From the NCBI GenBank assembly GCA_958295665.1, contig OY282560.1:186295561-186359560 (forward strand): a stretch of DNA of 64,000 nucleotides, in the 5' to 3' direction. The position numbers and the translations under genes were made by a program. This DNA comes from Tipula vernalis. Its lineage: Eukaryota; Arthropoda; Insecta; Diptera; Tipulidae. Of this stretch, positions 10,068 through 21,239 are shown piece by piece; within the stretch, counting starts at the first letter, position 1, and every line of letters starts with the position of its first letter. A model generated the notes under the pieces. The model was given only the letters and a program-made list of their open reading frames with translations. It had not been told where the DNA came from and did not search any database.

Positions 10068-13000
10068 AGACGACAACTTCGCACACCCATCATTTAGGTC
10101 GTTTGTTCCTCCACGACCACAAAAATAATTTAATATTCCTCATAGACACGGGCGCTGACCTTTCGGTCATTCCAGCCCGATTTTTCAAAAATTCGTTTTC
10201 GTTCATAAAACGAAATCCTGATCTAGTTTTATCGGCCGCCAATAACACCACAATCCACACCTACGGCAGCAAATTGCTTCAGGTGGATATCGGACTTAAG
10301 AGAACCTTCACACATGCTTTCATTTTAGCTGATGTGAATCGTCCGATTATTGGCGCCGATTTCTTGTGTAAATTTGGCCTCCTTGTTGACCTCAAAAACA
10401 AAAGGCTGGTTGATTCAGCGACTAAGCTGTCAATCAATGCCACAATGGTTCGTGATAACACACCAACTCCGATCCATTTTTCAGTCAACAACGGTTATGC
10501 CACTCTGCTTAAGAATTTTCCTTCACTTACAGCAGAGCCGAACTATAACTTACAAGTTCGACACAACGTGGTTCACCATATCGTCACAGCAGGCCATCTG
10601 CCCGTGTCAAGACCACGTCGGCTAGATCAAGTGAGACATAAAGCCGCTCAAACAGAATTCCAGCACATGGTGGAATTAGGGATTTGCAGGCCATCTGCAT
10701 CTCCCGTCTCTTGTCCACTTCACATGGTGAAGAAAAAAGATCAAGATTGGAGACCATGTGGGGACTATCGACGTTTAAACACGGTTACAACACCGGATCG
10801 CTACCCGATTCCCCACATACAAAATTTCTCTATGCACTTGCATGGTTGCAAAATATTCTCCAAGATTGATCTTGTCAGAGCATATCATTTAATTCCCGTC
10901 GCACCTGAAGACGTTCATAAGACGGCAATCACAACACCGTTTGGCCTATTCGAATTCACCCGGATGCCATTCGGCTTACGCAATGCCGCCCAAACCTTTC
11001 AACGTTTCATGAACGAAGTCGTACGTGACTTGGATTTCGTCTTCGTTTATATTGACGACATTCTTGTTGCGTCACAAACTGAGGAACAACACAAACTGCA
11101 CTTGGAACAACTTTTCCACAGGCTAACACAGTTTGACGTTCATATCAAGAGCTCAAAATGCGTCTTTGGCGTGTCCACTCTTGACTTCCTCAGTCATAAG
11201 ATAACACCTAATGGTATTCTGCCGTCCGAAGAACGAATAAATGCCATTAGGGATTTCCCAGCCCCTAATACAATCAAAAGTATACAGCGATTTGTCGGCA
11301 TGGTAAACTACTACCACCGATTCATACCAAAACTCGCTCAAACACTCGCACCAATTCACAGCCACTTGGCAGCTTTACTCAAGAAGCCCAAGATAGCCAA
11401 GTATTTCTCTTGGCCAGATGAATGTCAACATGCATTCACGTCATTAAAAGCTGAATTGGCCCAGATAACACTTCTGGCACACCCACTGAGCGACTCAAAG
11501 CTCAGCATAACCACTGACGCATCAAACACTGCTGTCGGTGCAGTACTACAACAGTACAACAACGAGTGTTGGAAACCACTGGGATTCTTCTCCAAGAAAC
11601 TATCAGATGCCGAAAAGAAATATTCCGCATTCGATCGGGAATTACTCGCAATTTATCTAGCAGTCAAACACTTTAGATATTTTGTCGAAGGTCGGGATTT
11701 CACAATATACACCGATCATAAACCTCTGACACGAGCAATTCAGTCTAAAACTGAACGTAATCCGAGGCAATCTCGCCACCTGGATTACATAAGTCAATTT
11801 ACCACGGACATTCAGCATGTTCACGGACACGACAACGTTGTCGCAGACACACTATCACGAACTTCCGACAACGAAACGGCCTCAGTCGAGACACATATCG
11901 ACTTGCAAAAAATAGCAAACGCACAAAAAGCAGACCTAGAACTTCAGAATTTACTTTCTGGTTCCGAATGTCACACTAGTTCCTCAATGAAACTAGAGCT
12001 TTTCAAACTACCTGGCCTCGAAATATTCTGCGAAATCGCAAACGGGAAGAATCGCCCATACATCGCAGAATCATTACGTCGTACAATCTTCGAAACATTA
12101 CACAACATTTCACATCCTGGAGTTCGTGCAACTCGTAAATTGATTTCTGCTCGCTACTTTTGGCCCAGTATAAACAAAGACGTAGGCAATTGGGCTCAGT
12201 CTTGTTTATCCTGCCAACGTGCTAAAGTTCAACGGCACACAAAATCACCCCATGGACAATTCGAGATTCCGCCTGGTCGATTTGAGCATATCCATATAGA
12301 CATCGTAGGACCACTTCCGCCATCTAATGGATACTCATATTTACTCACTTGTGTCGATCGCTTCACTCGCTGGCCCGAAGCATACTGCATGACCAATATG
12401 TCAGCCACAACCATAGCCAGTACCTTTGTCAACAACTACGTATCACGATTCGGCGTTCCCCTTAACATCACAACAGATCAAGGAACGCAATTTGAGTCCA
12501 AACTTTTCACCGAGTTAACAAAACTCCTTGGCTCACATCGGATACGGACAACGGCTTACCATCCACAAGCCAATGGCATGGTCGAACGCTTCCATCGGCA
12601 ACTCAAAGCCGCATTAATGGCCAGAAGCAACACAATCAATTGGAGTTCGGAAATACCAATCATACTACTTGGTATCCGAGCAACAGTGAAGGAAGATCTT
12701 AAGTGCTCACCGGCAGAATTAGTTTACGGTCAAACCATCAAGCTACCCGGTGAGTTCTTTATCGATAATCCTCCTTCACCACTCCCATCTACCGACACAA
12801 TCATCGACCAACTGCGAAAAACCATGCGCAACCTTATACCTATAACACCACGTCAATCCAAACAAGATGACATATTTGTTCCGAAATCGCTCAACAACTG
12901 CGATTTTGTTTTCATAAGAACAGACAAGGTTCGCACGGGATTAACTCCTCCCTATGAAGGTCCGTATAAAGTTATACGCAGACTTAGGAAACATTTCATC

Positions 13001-13144
13001 GTATCGATTAATGGAAAAAATTCCAACGTTTCAATCGATCGACTTAAACCAGCTTACGGAATACTTAGTTCGGCTGAGCAAACATCAAGCCATCGGGTTC
13101 ACAAAACCGTCCGTATTGCTTCCACTCCTACAATCATTCCCTAG
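10010..13144 (+). CDS. pol: Pol polyprotein (protease, RT, RNase H, integrase) of the CsRn1-like element
   Basis: Open frame after a stop at 10007-10009, in -1 relative to gag. It has no suitable ATG at its start, so it is probably translated only as Gag-Pol. Domains in order: aspartic protease ([12 protein letters not shown]); reverse transcriptase with MPFGLRNA and the catalytic YIDD (11048-11059); RNase H ([20 protein letters not shown]); integrase with an HHCC zinc finger (HNISHPG...CLSCQ); integrase catalytic D, D, E ([24 protein letters not shown]); and a C-terminal GPY-like box ([10 protein letters not shown]). No stop interrupts about 1044 codons and all catalytic residues look present. 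The element may be transposition-competent. No chromodomain or envelope gene is seen. Confidence 0.93.
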   Translation: MSIQHGSRPTCKKRVHHRVETTTSHTHHLGRLFLHDHKNNLIFLIDTGADLSVIPARFFKNSFSFIKRNPDLVLSAANNTTIHTYGSKLLQVDIGLKRTFTHAFILADVNRPIIGADFLCKFGLLVDLKNKRLVDSATKLSINATMVRDNTPTPIHFSVNNGYATLLKNFPSLTAEPNYNLQVRHNVVHHIVTAGHLPVSRPRRLDQVRHKAAQTEFQHMVELGICRPSASPVSCPLHMVKKKDQDWRPCGDYRRLNTVTTPDRYPIPHIQNFSMHLHGCKIFSKIDLVRAYHLIPVAPEDVHKTAITTPFGLFEFTRMPFGLRNAAQTFQRFMNEVVRDLDFVFVYIDDILVASQTEEQHKLHLEQLFHRLTQFDVHIKSSKCVFGVSTLDFLSHKITPNGILPSEERINAIRDFPAPNTIKSIQRFVGMVNYYHRFIPKLAQTLAPIHSHLAALLKKPKIAKYFSWPDECQHAFTSLKAELAQITLLAHPLSDSKLSITTDASNTAVGAVLQQYNNECWKPLGFFSKKLSDAEKKYSAFDRELLAIYLAVKHFRYFVEGRDFTIYTDHKPLTRAIQSKTERNPRQSRHLDYISQFTTDIQHVHGHDNVVADTLSRTSDNETASVETHIDLQKIANAQKADLELQNLLSGSECHTSSSMKLELFKLPGLEIFCEIANGKNRPYIAESLRRTIFETLHNISHPGVRATRKLISARYFWPSINKDVGNWAQSCLSCQRAKVQRHTKSPHGQFEIPPGRFEHIHIDIVGPLPPSNGYSYLLTCVDRFTRWPEAYCMTNMSATTIASTFVNNYVSRFGVPLNITTDQGTQFESKLFTELTKLLGSHRIRTTAYHPQANGMVERFHRQLKAALMARSNTINWSSEIPIILLGIRATVKEDLKCSPAELVYGQTIKLPGEFFIDNPPSPLPSTDTIIDQLRKTMRNLIPITPRQSKQDDIFVPKSLNNCDFVFIRTDKVRTGLTPPYEGPYKVIRRLRKHFIVSINGKNSNVSIDRLKPAYGILSSAEQTSSHRVHKTVRIASTPTIIP
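10043..10049 (+). promoter_or_regulatory. -1 ribosomal frameshift slippery site A AAA AAC
   Basis: In the gag frame the codons are GCA AAA AAC, giving the canonical X XXY YYZ heptamer A AAA AAC. It lies inside the gag/pol overlap (10010-10067), six codons before the gag stop. Slipping back one base enters the pol frame, which is open from 10010. I did not fold the downstream RNA. Confidence 0.85.
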
Positions 13145-13174
13145 GGAGGGGGAAAATCACTCGCGGGGGAGTCC
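13145..13174 (+). promoter_or_regulatory. Polypurine region before the 3' LTR
   Basis: Just after the pol stop is a purine run (GGAGGGGGAAAA, 13145-13156), and a second one (CGGGGGAG, 13164-13171) lies three bases from the LTR. One of them should prime plus-strand DNA synthesis. I cannot tell which. Confidence 0.5.
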
Positions 13175-13703
13175 TGTGGCGACTCACTCACAATTTATTT
13201 CAAATATTTAATCATACAATTAAATTCAATTATTTACATAAATATTCATCACTCGTTCTTCGCCACAATTCGCGCATCCAGATTCACACGCATGCACATG
13301 AACGCACCTTGTTCACCAACGCAACACACTTCATTCAGTAAAAATATACATCTGTCAAAATCTCGCGCGCAGTAAAAAAACATTAAAAATATATACATAC
13401 ATTCTGATTTTCCTTTTGGAGTTGAGCGGTTCGCTATTGAAACAGATATAACCAAAATTAACAAAATTAAATTATATTTAACAAAACCTTTCTTTTATTA
13501 TATTTCGATCGTAAACTATTACTCGCGAAAATAGTGTTGAGAAATATTTTCTTTTTTTTTTGTCATACATGTGAATAAGTGATAATCGAAAGTTTATACA
13601 TTAACAAAATAAAATTTTTTGTGTGCACTAGCAAAAACAATTCTTGAAGTGTTTTTTTTTTTTATATACATATTGTGAAGACAGTGGATACACATATATT
13701 ACA
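13175..13703 (+). repeat. 3' LTR of the CsRn1-like element
   Basis: 529 bp, apparently identical to 6840-7368. It is followed by the AATT target duplication. Confidence 0.95.
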
Positions 13704-13751
13704 AATTTGTAGATTAACAAGTGACGAATTGGTTACAAGATGGAATAATAG

Positions 13752-14547
13752 TCGAAAGGCCGAAACGCCGAATGTCGAAAGGCCGAATGTTGAAAGGCCG
13801 AATGTGTCGAAAGGTTGAACGTGTCGAAAGGTCGAAAGGCCGAATATCGAAAAGCCGAATTTCGAAAGGCCGAATAGTCCGAATGTCGAAAGGGCGATTG
13901 TCTCGAAAGACCAAATGTCGAAAGGCCGTTTATGTGAAATTGATTTTAATTTTTCATCTTTTTATGAATGAAAATTTTCAAAATTTATATTTTTATCAAA
14001 AGTGTTGTATCAAAATGTTTAATAGTAAATCGCCTTAAATATTAAATGCTTCTTATGTTTTTTTTTGTCACACTATTAAAAATTAATTAATTATAATAAA
14101 ACAAGAAAAAATAATAAATTTTTTTTTCCGACAAAATTTGATCACGTTAATATGCTACATACACAGGATTTATTAGCACGTATGTATTTTCAATTTATTG
14201 AAATCATTTTACATCAACAAATTCAATTGTTTTAAATATTGATTTCAATCAATTAAGTAAAGGAAAATTTAATGAAAATTCCGCCTTTCGATCGAATTGG
14301 CCTTTCCACACGTTCGGTCATTCGACCCATTCGGCCTTTCGACATTCGGCCTTTCGATCCATTCGGCCTTTAGACATTCGGCCTTTCAACACTTTCGGCC
14401 TTTCGCCCCAATCGGCCATTAGACATTCGGCCTTTCGACACATTCGGCCAAACGACATTTGGCCTTTCGAAATTCGACATCCGACCCATTCAGCCTTTCG
14501 CTGTTCGGCCTTTCGACATTCGGCCTTCCGACATTCGGCTTTTCAAC
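13752..14547. mobile_element. Foldback-like element with tandem-repeat inverted arms
   Basis: The left arm (about 13752-13930) is a run of degenerate 15-bp units close to TCGAAAGGCCGAATG. The right arm (about 14281-14545) is built of the reverse complement (CATTCGGCCTTTCGA). The two flank an AT-rich core of about 350 bp. Inverted arms made of short tandem repeats are the hallmark of foldback elements. The flanks rejoin in a Gypsy RT reading frame (GIIVE on the left, DSELAIPVEVV on the right), so this is an insertion. Both ends contain TCGAA, so the exact target duplication cannot be set. No transposase gene is inside. Confidence 0.75.
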
Positions 14548-14722
14548 ATCGAACGATTCAGAATTGGCAATACCTGTTGAGGTAGTAAGAAAGAAAAACC
14601 GAAAATGCAGAGTCTGCGTAGATTACCGAAAATTAAACGCGCAGGTGATGAAGGTAAGGTACCCAGTGCCGAATATGGAAGAAAAGTTGGACAAATTAGC
14701 CACTGCAAACGTATACAACATC
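14548..14722 (+). pseudogene. Old Gypsy RT relic
   Basis: Reads DSELAIPVEVVRKKN, then CVDYRKLN, then YPVPNMEEKLDKLATANVY, the start of a Gypsy RT palm. It is followed by unrelated sequence. Together with 6777-6839 and 13708-13751 this is the host relic into which two elements inserted. Confidence 0.75.
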
Positions 14723-15034
14723 GGTGTGAAGTTTTCCACAAAATTCAGAAGTGTAACTACACAAATTAACAGATTTAAAAAATGTAGCTAGACAATGTAG
14801 CAAATAGTGTAGTTGTACACAAAAAATGTAGCAGGATAAAAAATTAAACCGAGTATGAAATTAAAAAATATTTTTAATGGACTATAGACATCTTACTAAT
14901 AAAATAAAAATTAAATTTCACTTAGTAAAATAAATAAATTAAAACTAATGGTGTAGTGGTCAATTGTTGGCCAGTTACAAGAAATCCTAGAGATGCCTAA
15001 GTAAATCTGAGTATGCCATATTATTGCTTGCTTT

Positions 15035-15485
15035 CAGTAGAACATTTGGGCCATTGCAGGTTTGCGACAGGCGAAGAAATTTATATCACCTTCGTCTGTC
15101 AGGGTTAAGGAGTGTCTTGAACTTAGGAAACCTGAGTTGAGGCTGCTTACTGGCTTCCTCACAGGTCATGTCCCCTTAAGGTATCACCTTAAGAAGATGG
15201 GCCTAAGTACGACAGATGGTTGCCGCTTCTGCGATCTGGAAGCGGAATCAGCGGAACATGTTCTGTGCCAATGCTCAGCCATTTTCCAGCAAAGACTGCA
15301 ACATCTAGGAGGGAGAACAATGAGCCCGGATAGTATGTATCTTGTACCGGCCAGTAATATTATCAGATTCATTAAGAGTCTGAATATTGACTGGACGGAT
15401 AATTAAGTAGGGTCCAGCACAATAGATCTTTTAGGTCGCAGTGCGAGGTGGCTTATCGCCCACATGGCCCTTCAATCAATAATAA
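15035..15485 (+). pseudogene. 3' end of an R1/LOA-type non-LTR retrotransposon
   Basis: An open frame (to 15406) encodes GLRQAKKFI, LLTGFLTGHVPLRYHLKKMG and the terminal zinc knuckle CRFC...EHVLCQC, the conserved C-terminus of R1/LOA-type ORF2 proteins. The following short UTR (GGTCGCAGTGCGAGGTGG) ends in TTCAATCAATAATA, a TCAA-type tail. The element is 5'-truncated, which is normal for these elements, and lacks RT and endonuclease. Confidence 0.8.
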
Positions 15486-15555
15486 TACTAGCTTTAGGCA
15501 TGAAAGGCCTAATACACTGGCAAACGCGGGAGCAAAATAAGTAAAATTTGCCAAA

Positions 15556-15958
15556 ATGTTTTCTTAGTTATCCGAATGTGAGAACAGTTCTGGATTGTAC
15601 AGAATTTAAAAAGGTTACATAGCGGTCAACTACTTAATTGAAGCAGCCACTGGAAAATCCTCTGGCAAAGCGATGTTCAACCTTAGCACCTTAGGTTGAC
15701 AAAGGGTTTTTAATAGCGGATGAGCTGGCAAATGCCGGCACTGAAATGGTAAGACCAGATTTTTTATTTGAATTTTCTAAATCTCAAATGGAAAGGTCGA
15801 CTAAAATCGCATCTGCCCGAGTTCATGTAGAGCGAAGAATTGCTCGGTTAAAACAGATGAAGGTGTTGTCCGAAAAATTAGTTCCAGCGTTACATCGTAC
15901 ATTGATGAAATAGTGGTCGTTATTAGCGCCCTTTCAAACTTATCATCCCCTATTTTAA
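15556..15958 (+). pseudogene. Decayed DDE_Tnp_4-type transposase fragment
   Basis: The first segment reads FLSYPNVRTVLDCTEF, containing the first catalytic Asp block of DDE_4 transposases. After a deleted stretch a second segment (15698 on) reads DKGFLIADELANAG. It continues to KIASARVHVERRIARLKQ, the block with the catalytic Glu. A stop and deletions make it non-functional. The overall order matches Harbinger-related/THAP-type transposases. Confidence 0.7.
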
Positions 15959-16583
15959 CAGATGATAAGTTTTAGCAGAATATATAGGAGTTTATATTTT
16001 TAACGAATATTTTTGAAATATAGATAATTATAAAACAATAAAAAGTTGTATATTATTAAATAAGAAATAAGGAATTTATAAGGAACAGAATATAACATAA
16101 AATATAATAAATTGTATAAATATTCATTTACTAAAAAATAATAAAATAAAATTCAAATAAACTAATTAAAAAATTATACATATCACTATTATAAATATAT
16201 TCTGGGGCGAGATATGTACACGTTTTATTTGTAGTATAGGATATACTGTCGGTTATTCGGGTTTTTCGTTCAAGGAGCCATTGAGCGCTCGTTTGGTTGA
16301 TAGTTGCCTTACAAATTTGTACCGTTTTCTCTACATTCTTCTTCAATTTAGAGAATTCACTAATTTCTAAATTTTTGTCCTTATTCTGTAGATGAATGAA
16401 AGGCTTAAAAGACCGTTATGTTTCATAATAAATTTAAAAAATTCTTTATCGTAATTATAGCTTTCCGTAGTGATAGAACAATTCCAGTTAACCGATTGTA
16501 TACATTTCGTTAGTTTATAAATTTCCGAACCAGGAGTTGCCAGAAATTAATAAAATTAAACACGTAAAATGTTCTCTTTGTGT
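15959..16583. other. AT-rich spacer, no gene seen
   Basis: No motif, RNA gene or repeat was recognised. The open stretch 16131-16346 on the minus strand has no family features. Confidence 0.5.
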
Positions 16584-17045
16584 GGCTGCAAGAAAATACT
16601 CCTCAATGAAACAACTCCCCGAGCCATAAATGAAATAAGTCTTCAATATTACTATGAAAATTGAAAACCTACTAAAATGAAATAAATCCCCAACATTTGG
16701 GGAATTATTTCATTTTTTTTTTCTTTAAAAAGTATTTGATTTTATAATATGGGAATTTATTTCATTATGAAAGTATTCACCAAATATTTTGAAGACTTAT
16801 GGTATTTCACTGTTGAATTTTCTGGAAAAGGAATATTTAATTTTCAAATATTCTGGAAAATGGAGATATTCATTCTAATTTTAAAATTAAATCTTCATTT
16901 TCTAGAATATTGCAAAATTAAATGTTTGAGGAGTAGATGCATTTCTTAATTTGGGAATTCTTTATAAAATAAATCCCCAATATAGGGGACTTATTTCATT
17001 TATGGTTTGGAGATTTATTTCACTGGGAGATTATTTCTTGCAGCC
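16584..17045. mobile_element. MITE-like element with about 55-bp imperfect inverted ends
   Basis: The left end GGCTGCAAGAAA...GAGCCATAAATGAAATAAG is mirrored on the right by CTTATTTCATTTATGG...TTTCTTGCAGCC. AAATAAATCCCCAA-like motifs recur in the interior. There is no ORF of its own, and I cannot find a clear target duplication. Confidence 0.6.
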
Positions 17046-17049
17046 TCCT

Positions 17050-17641
17050 TATATTTGTATAACATTTTTATGAAAAATATGAAAAATATTATTTTACAAT
17101 CTACGAATTCCGACGTAATTTCGTGCAGAAGGTCTTCACATATGGTTTCCGCCGTAATTTTTTTGCTAACTATGCCGCTATATTTCTTAGAAATGCAAGC
17201 TTCAATGTTTCCCCACTTTTGCTTCATGTCAGTGCTGCTTATTGCTCTCAGTTTAGGGTTTCTAAAATATTTGTACATATTAACCTTAAAAATATATTTA
17301 TTAAATTATTTTATTCACCAGTTTACGAAAAGAAGGCAAGAGGCGATATGTTTGCACTTAGCTCCGGCTTCAGCCTTGCAAGAACACGAGCATTTTCACA
17401 AGCGGGGCGAGTTGGGCAAATTGTGTAGCCTAATTTCATGAGGCTTGGCTGAGTATGCTGACGTTTGTAATACCAAATCAACTATTATCCGGGAATTAAT
17501 GCTGGCGTTTGGATTAATCCCAACAGCTTGAATCCAGCCTGTGTTCAATATCTTCTCACCCTCACGAATGGGCTGTTTTAAGTGCCAAAATAGCCAATAA
17601 CAAAAGCATAACCTCTTAATTTTAGAATTGTTTACGTACAT
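17050..17641 (-). pseudogene. Relic of a SWIM zinc-finger ORF
   Basis: On the minus strand an open frame from 17641 contains GEKILNTGWIQAVGI and LQTSAYSAKPHEI. A TGA (just below 17407) follows, and then in the same frame CSCKAEAGAKCKH, a CxC...CxH SWIM finger. A frameshift leads to KLRAISSTDMKQKWG. This order (GEALLNAGHI-like block, PHEI, SWIM, TD-x-KQ-x-WG) is seen in repeat-derived arthropod proteins of the SWIM/exonuclease type. The copy is dead. Confidence 0.65.
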
Positions 17642-17856
17642 ATTATTCTATTTTCACCATCCTTTTATAAAATATCACATTCAATAATTAAATTTTATGA
17701 AATTATAATAGAATTTAATTTAAAAATAATGAATATTTACCCGCTATTTTTGTGGAATTTATACTACGCTTAGCACACAAATCACAAATGTCATATTTTA
17801 ATATACTTATCTTGCTTACTTTTATTATTGATAGATGTCACCACTCCGAACATTGA

Positions 17857-18245
17857 TAGTTCTCAATTGACGATTGTAAAAGTAGAGAAAGCACCTCTCG
17901 AGGAAAAAAGTTAAAATGAGGCAACAGGCAAAATGACATTTCTCATAAATGCGATGAAAGAAATTTTTGCAATCCGGCAATTAAAAATGGTTTTTATAAT
18001 CCAAAATTGGAATTATTTACAATTATTATCAATCTGGTAGGTAAAAATTGTGTTTACAGTTCAAAATTGGAATTGTTTACAACAATTTCGAACGTCAAAT
18101 TAGCAGCTACCTCAGTTTAAAAATTTTCCACTAGGTGGCATCTATGATGCTCGAATCGTCAATTGACGATTGAAAAAGTAGAAAATGCGATACCTATCGG
18201 AAATAAAATAAAGTTTCTCACCCAGTACCTTGTCCATAACTCCGG
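17857..18245. repeat. Dispersed MITE-like repeat, copy 1
   Basis: The body (about 17857-18165) matches 59125-59352 in the same orientation (TTGACGATTGTAAAAGTAG; AAATTTTCCACTAGGTGG against AAATTTTCCGCTACGTGG). The arm at 18165-18240 is the reverse complement of 59058-59140. Together the two copies imply a repeat with inverted arms, each locus having kept only one. Confidence 0.65.
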
Positions 18246-19363
18246 TACTCCACCTTACATAAATTATACCATTACAATTACCATATCTAAGAGGCAATTC
18301 CGGTTCGATGACTAAAGTAACCAATGCGTTTAATTGGTATATAAATTCAAACTGGTATAATAAAATCATAAAACTGATTCCCGTATGATGACTGAGAAAA
18401 ACAAACTCATAATATCTGTCAAAAAGACTCATTATATTTTATTCTGTGATAAAATTAATTGCTACTGAGATTTTGGAATTATTATAAATTGAAACAAAAT
18501 ATTGTAAGGATATTATTTTTATTATCTTTTATAAACAAAATGAAACACGATGCTCCTGTTATTTTAATATTCTTTTCTTTTATTATTTCTTATTGCTGTT
18601 ACACACTCCGTTCCATCACGGATATATTTATTTTTATTAAGCGTGTTCCATTGGCGTTAGCAAACTACTCACAAGTACTTGTATCTACTCGCAACTGCTC
18701 ATGCTCAAGTGATGGTGTAGTTGTTAGAAGTAGTTACGCATATAATTAACGAAAGAGGGATTTTAGTTTAAAAAATTCTAATAGATGGCTCTATACCAAT
18801 TTTGGTTGTGTGAAACGTCATTTTTTAACCCTAATCCAACCAAGGTGTGCCTTTTTGGCTCGTTTGATAAATGCATCGATTCCAAAAATAATATTAATTT
18901 AGTTATAAACTTGTATGTATTTTATTTTGAAACATTTCCATACAATGTACTTGACATTCTCTGCAAAAATTTTCGTAAATTATTTGATAAAAATTTGAAT
19001 TTACTGAAATAACAAAATATGTTGGTTCGATTAGGGTTAAAAACAAAAAATGTTAGTTTATGTTTGTGATACAATGCGCAATTGTTAAATCGTAAAAATA
19101 TTTTAATTATTTTGTTGTTTAATGTTTTATTACTTATTATTATTAATAGATCAACGTATTTTTTATTAAAATCTAGCAGTTTTATTTAAATTGAGGTTAC
19201 GTTTTACTACTGTCACAAAAATTTGCGTTCCATTGAACATCTACTCACAAGTACATCCCTATGCGCCATACCTTTCCATTTTTCCATATGGATTTTTAAC
19301 ACTACTACCCATCCCTATCAACATCTCTTGCCTTTGCTTATTGTGTGTTGTTTTTTCTCTCTC
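18246..19363. other. AT-rich spacer, no gene seen
   Basis: Several open stretches up to 96 codons are low-complexity and have no recognisable features. Similar short segments near 18645 and 19215 (GTTCCATTG...CTACTCACAAGTAC) may be a small dispersed repeat. Confidence 0.45.
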
Positions 19364-19745
19364 TTACAATATTAATATTTTTTTAAGCGAGATGTCAGCA
19401 AGGCAAAGACGGAAGGCCAGCGAGTAACAAATAATTTGCATATTTTTTGTAAATTGATTTGCCGATTTCCGGGTTGCATAATAGATGTGTTCCACTCTAT
19501 TATTAGGCTTTTTAATTGAAATATGTGTCCCGTCGATTAACCCTATGATGCCCGGAAATTCATACATATTAAAAAATTGTTGCTTTATTTCAACAACTTG
19601 TGTAGAGTCTAATTGGAATTTCACGAAATCATTTGACAATTTGTTTTCAATTATTTGACAAATTTGTGAAGGACGAAGTTTGTGAAAGTGAGATGAAGAA
19701 GTCTTGCCCTATTTGGCGTTGATAGCAGCCGACTGCTAGAAAACA
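19364..19745 (-). pseudogene. Harbinger (HARBI1-like) transposase relic
   Basis: The minus strand encodes YQRQIGQDFFISLSQ, then after stops an open frame with FPGIIGLIDGTHISIKKP, the first catalytic Asp block of PIF/Harbinger transposases. HIYYATRKSANQFTKNMQII follows. It then runs out without the later catalytic blocks. Truncated and frameshifted. Confidence 0.75.
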
Positions 19746-20642
19746 AAGAGCGCATAGAATTCTTAAAGTCGAGTTCAATCCATAGTCCGCATATTTACAT
19801 ATGCGGTTAAATGAACCTGACAAGCAGCCTACAAATTGCTTTATTAAATCTAAACCGTCTAAATCTCTTAAGTTCCTTCTAAATCTTAAGAAACGAGATC
19901 TAATATTTGTATGATAAATATTGAATCAAATTTGAGAAATCTAATACTACTTTACCTTTGGTTAGAAATTCGACGTCTAAGAATTCTTAAAATAAATATA
20001 TGTAGGTGTTAAGCAAAACAAGATTTGAATATCTTTTGTACTTCTCCAAATACGAATATCAATTATATAACCCAATAACCCAAAAACTCTTGTTATAAAG
20101 TTTATAGCACGTCAAAACTCATTAGACATATTAGAATCGATAATAATATGAGCACGAGAACTGACTAGTCTAAAAAAATAATAAAGTCATTTGCCATACT
20201 CATTTATCATAACCCCTGGTAACAAAAATTTAAATAATGGCGTCGGGTGAGGCAAACATACAATAAATTTAGCATTTAGCAATCATTTGCTTTTTAATGT
20301 TTTAAATCGACGTTTTTTAAAATTTAAAGTGATGTCTCAAAAAAAGAATATAAATTGCACTTCGTTTCACAGGCCTTCATTGTTCGCGTACTACTTCATT
20401 AAATTAAATATTTCTTGTTTTCTTACATATTAAAATCGCCCATAAAAAAAAATTTATCGCATAAAAATAAAAATTTGATAAAAAAATTTTGTTTTGGAAA
20501 AAATCTTCTCGTGACAGGTGCGAAACCACCTTACAAAAACTCTAGTACATATTATGCCGTCTTACTTTGAGAATTTTACAACAACAATGCCGTGTATTTT
20601 CATTCCGGAATAAATAGTATAAAACCCGGTTTTTGCTGGTAT
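19746..20642. other. AT-rich spacer, no gene seen
   Basis: No coding or RNA-gene signal recognised. It ends at the ACAA target duplication (20643-20646) of the next element. Confidence 0.5.
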
Positions 20643-20646
20643 ACAA

Positions 20647-20927
20647 TTTAGTCTTATTATTTTCGATGATAAAAAAAACACCTTCTTTTAGATTTTTCTT
20701 TTTATATTTTCTCTTACTTCATTTTAATATTCTTTCCCCACCAAATGGGATCTATTCTTTTTCACTCCCTTCTCTTTTGTCAAAGCCGGAAGTTGTCTTT
20801 CATCCTTATTTTCTTTTCCTCTTTACATTATGAACTTTGGTGCAGTTCACCCACCAACCAATAATTTAATACCACTAGTTTGCCAGACGGGCAAACTCCC
20901 TATGGTCTGTTGGGTTAAAATACTAAA
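20647..20927 (-). repeat. 3' LTR of the mdg3-like element
   Basis: On the plus strand it starts TTTAGTCTTATT and ends AAAATACTAAA. It differs from 25336-25618 at over ten positions, so the insertion is older than the two intact Gypsy elements. Confidence 0.9.
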
Positions 20928-21239
20928 GCTCGGCCAACCTGACATCTATCGCCCCGATAGGCTCTTGGTATAAAATTATTATTTGTTTACATTTTTTCGA
21001 ATCCATACTTAATAACTAATCACTTAACCTAGAATTACATAATTATTCTTATTTAAATATATTTTCTTTTAATCGATATCTAGATATTCTACTTGTTTAA
21101 ACTCTTCCTCTGAATCACTGTCGGAACTATCTAGATATTCCACTTCCTTGTACTCCTCTTCTGACAAATTGTTTATAATTCTGTCTACCTGAATTCGTAC
21201 ATCTCCGACATCTGGTTCCTGAACTCTCCTTAGCCTGAT

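Larger units (their letters stand above)
6840..13703 (+). mobile_element. Intact CsRn1-like Ty3/Gypsy LTR retrotransposon
   Basis: A complete 6.86-kb element. It has two 529-bp LTRs (TGTGGCG...ATTACA), a primer-binding site, a 1.75-kb leader, open gag and pol frames with a -1 frameshift site, and a 4-bp target duplication (AATT at 6836-6839 and 13704-13707). The CHCC zinc knuckle in Gag and a PBS matching tRNA-Trp are the hallmarks of the CsRn1 clade. I see no difference between the two LTRs, so insertion looks recent. It sits inside an older Gypsy pol relic. Confidence 0.95.

Noticed and set aside
13714..14038. Repetitive ORFs on both strands at 13714-14038
   Set aside because: They are translations of the 15-bp repeat of the foldback-like element.
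16131..16346. 71-codon minus-strand ORF
   Set aside because: No motif, neighbours or splice context; expected by chance in this length of sequence.
18142..18432. 96-codon minus-strand ORF
   Set aside because: Overlaps a dispersed repeat arm and shows no family features.
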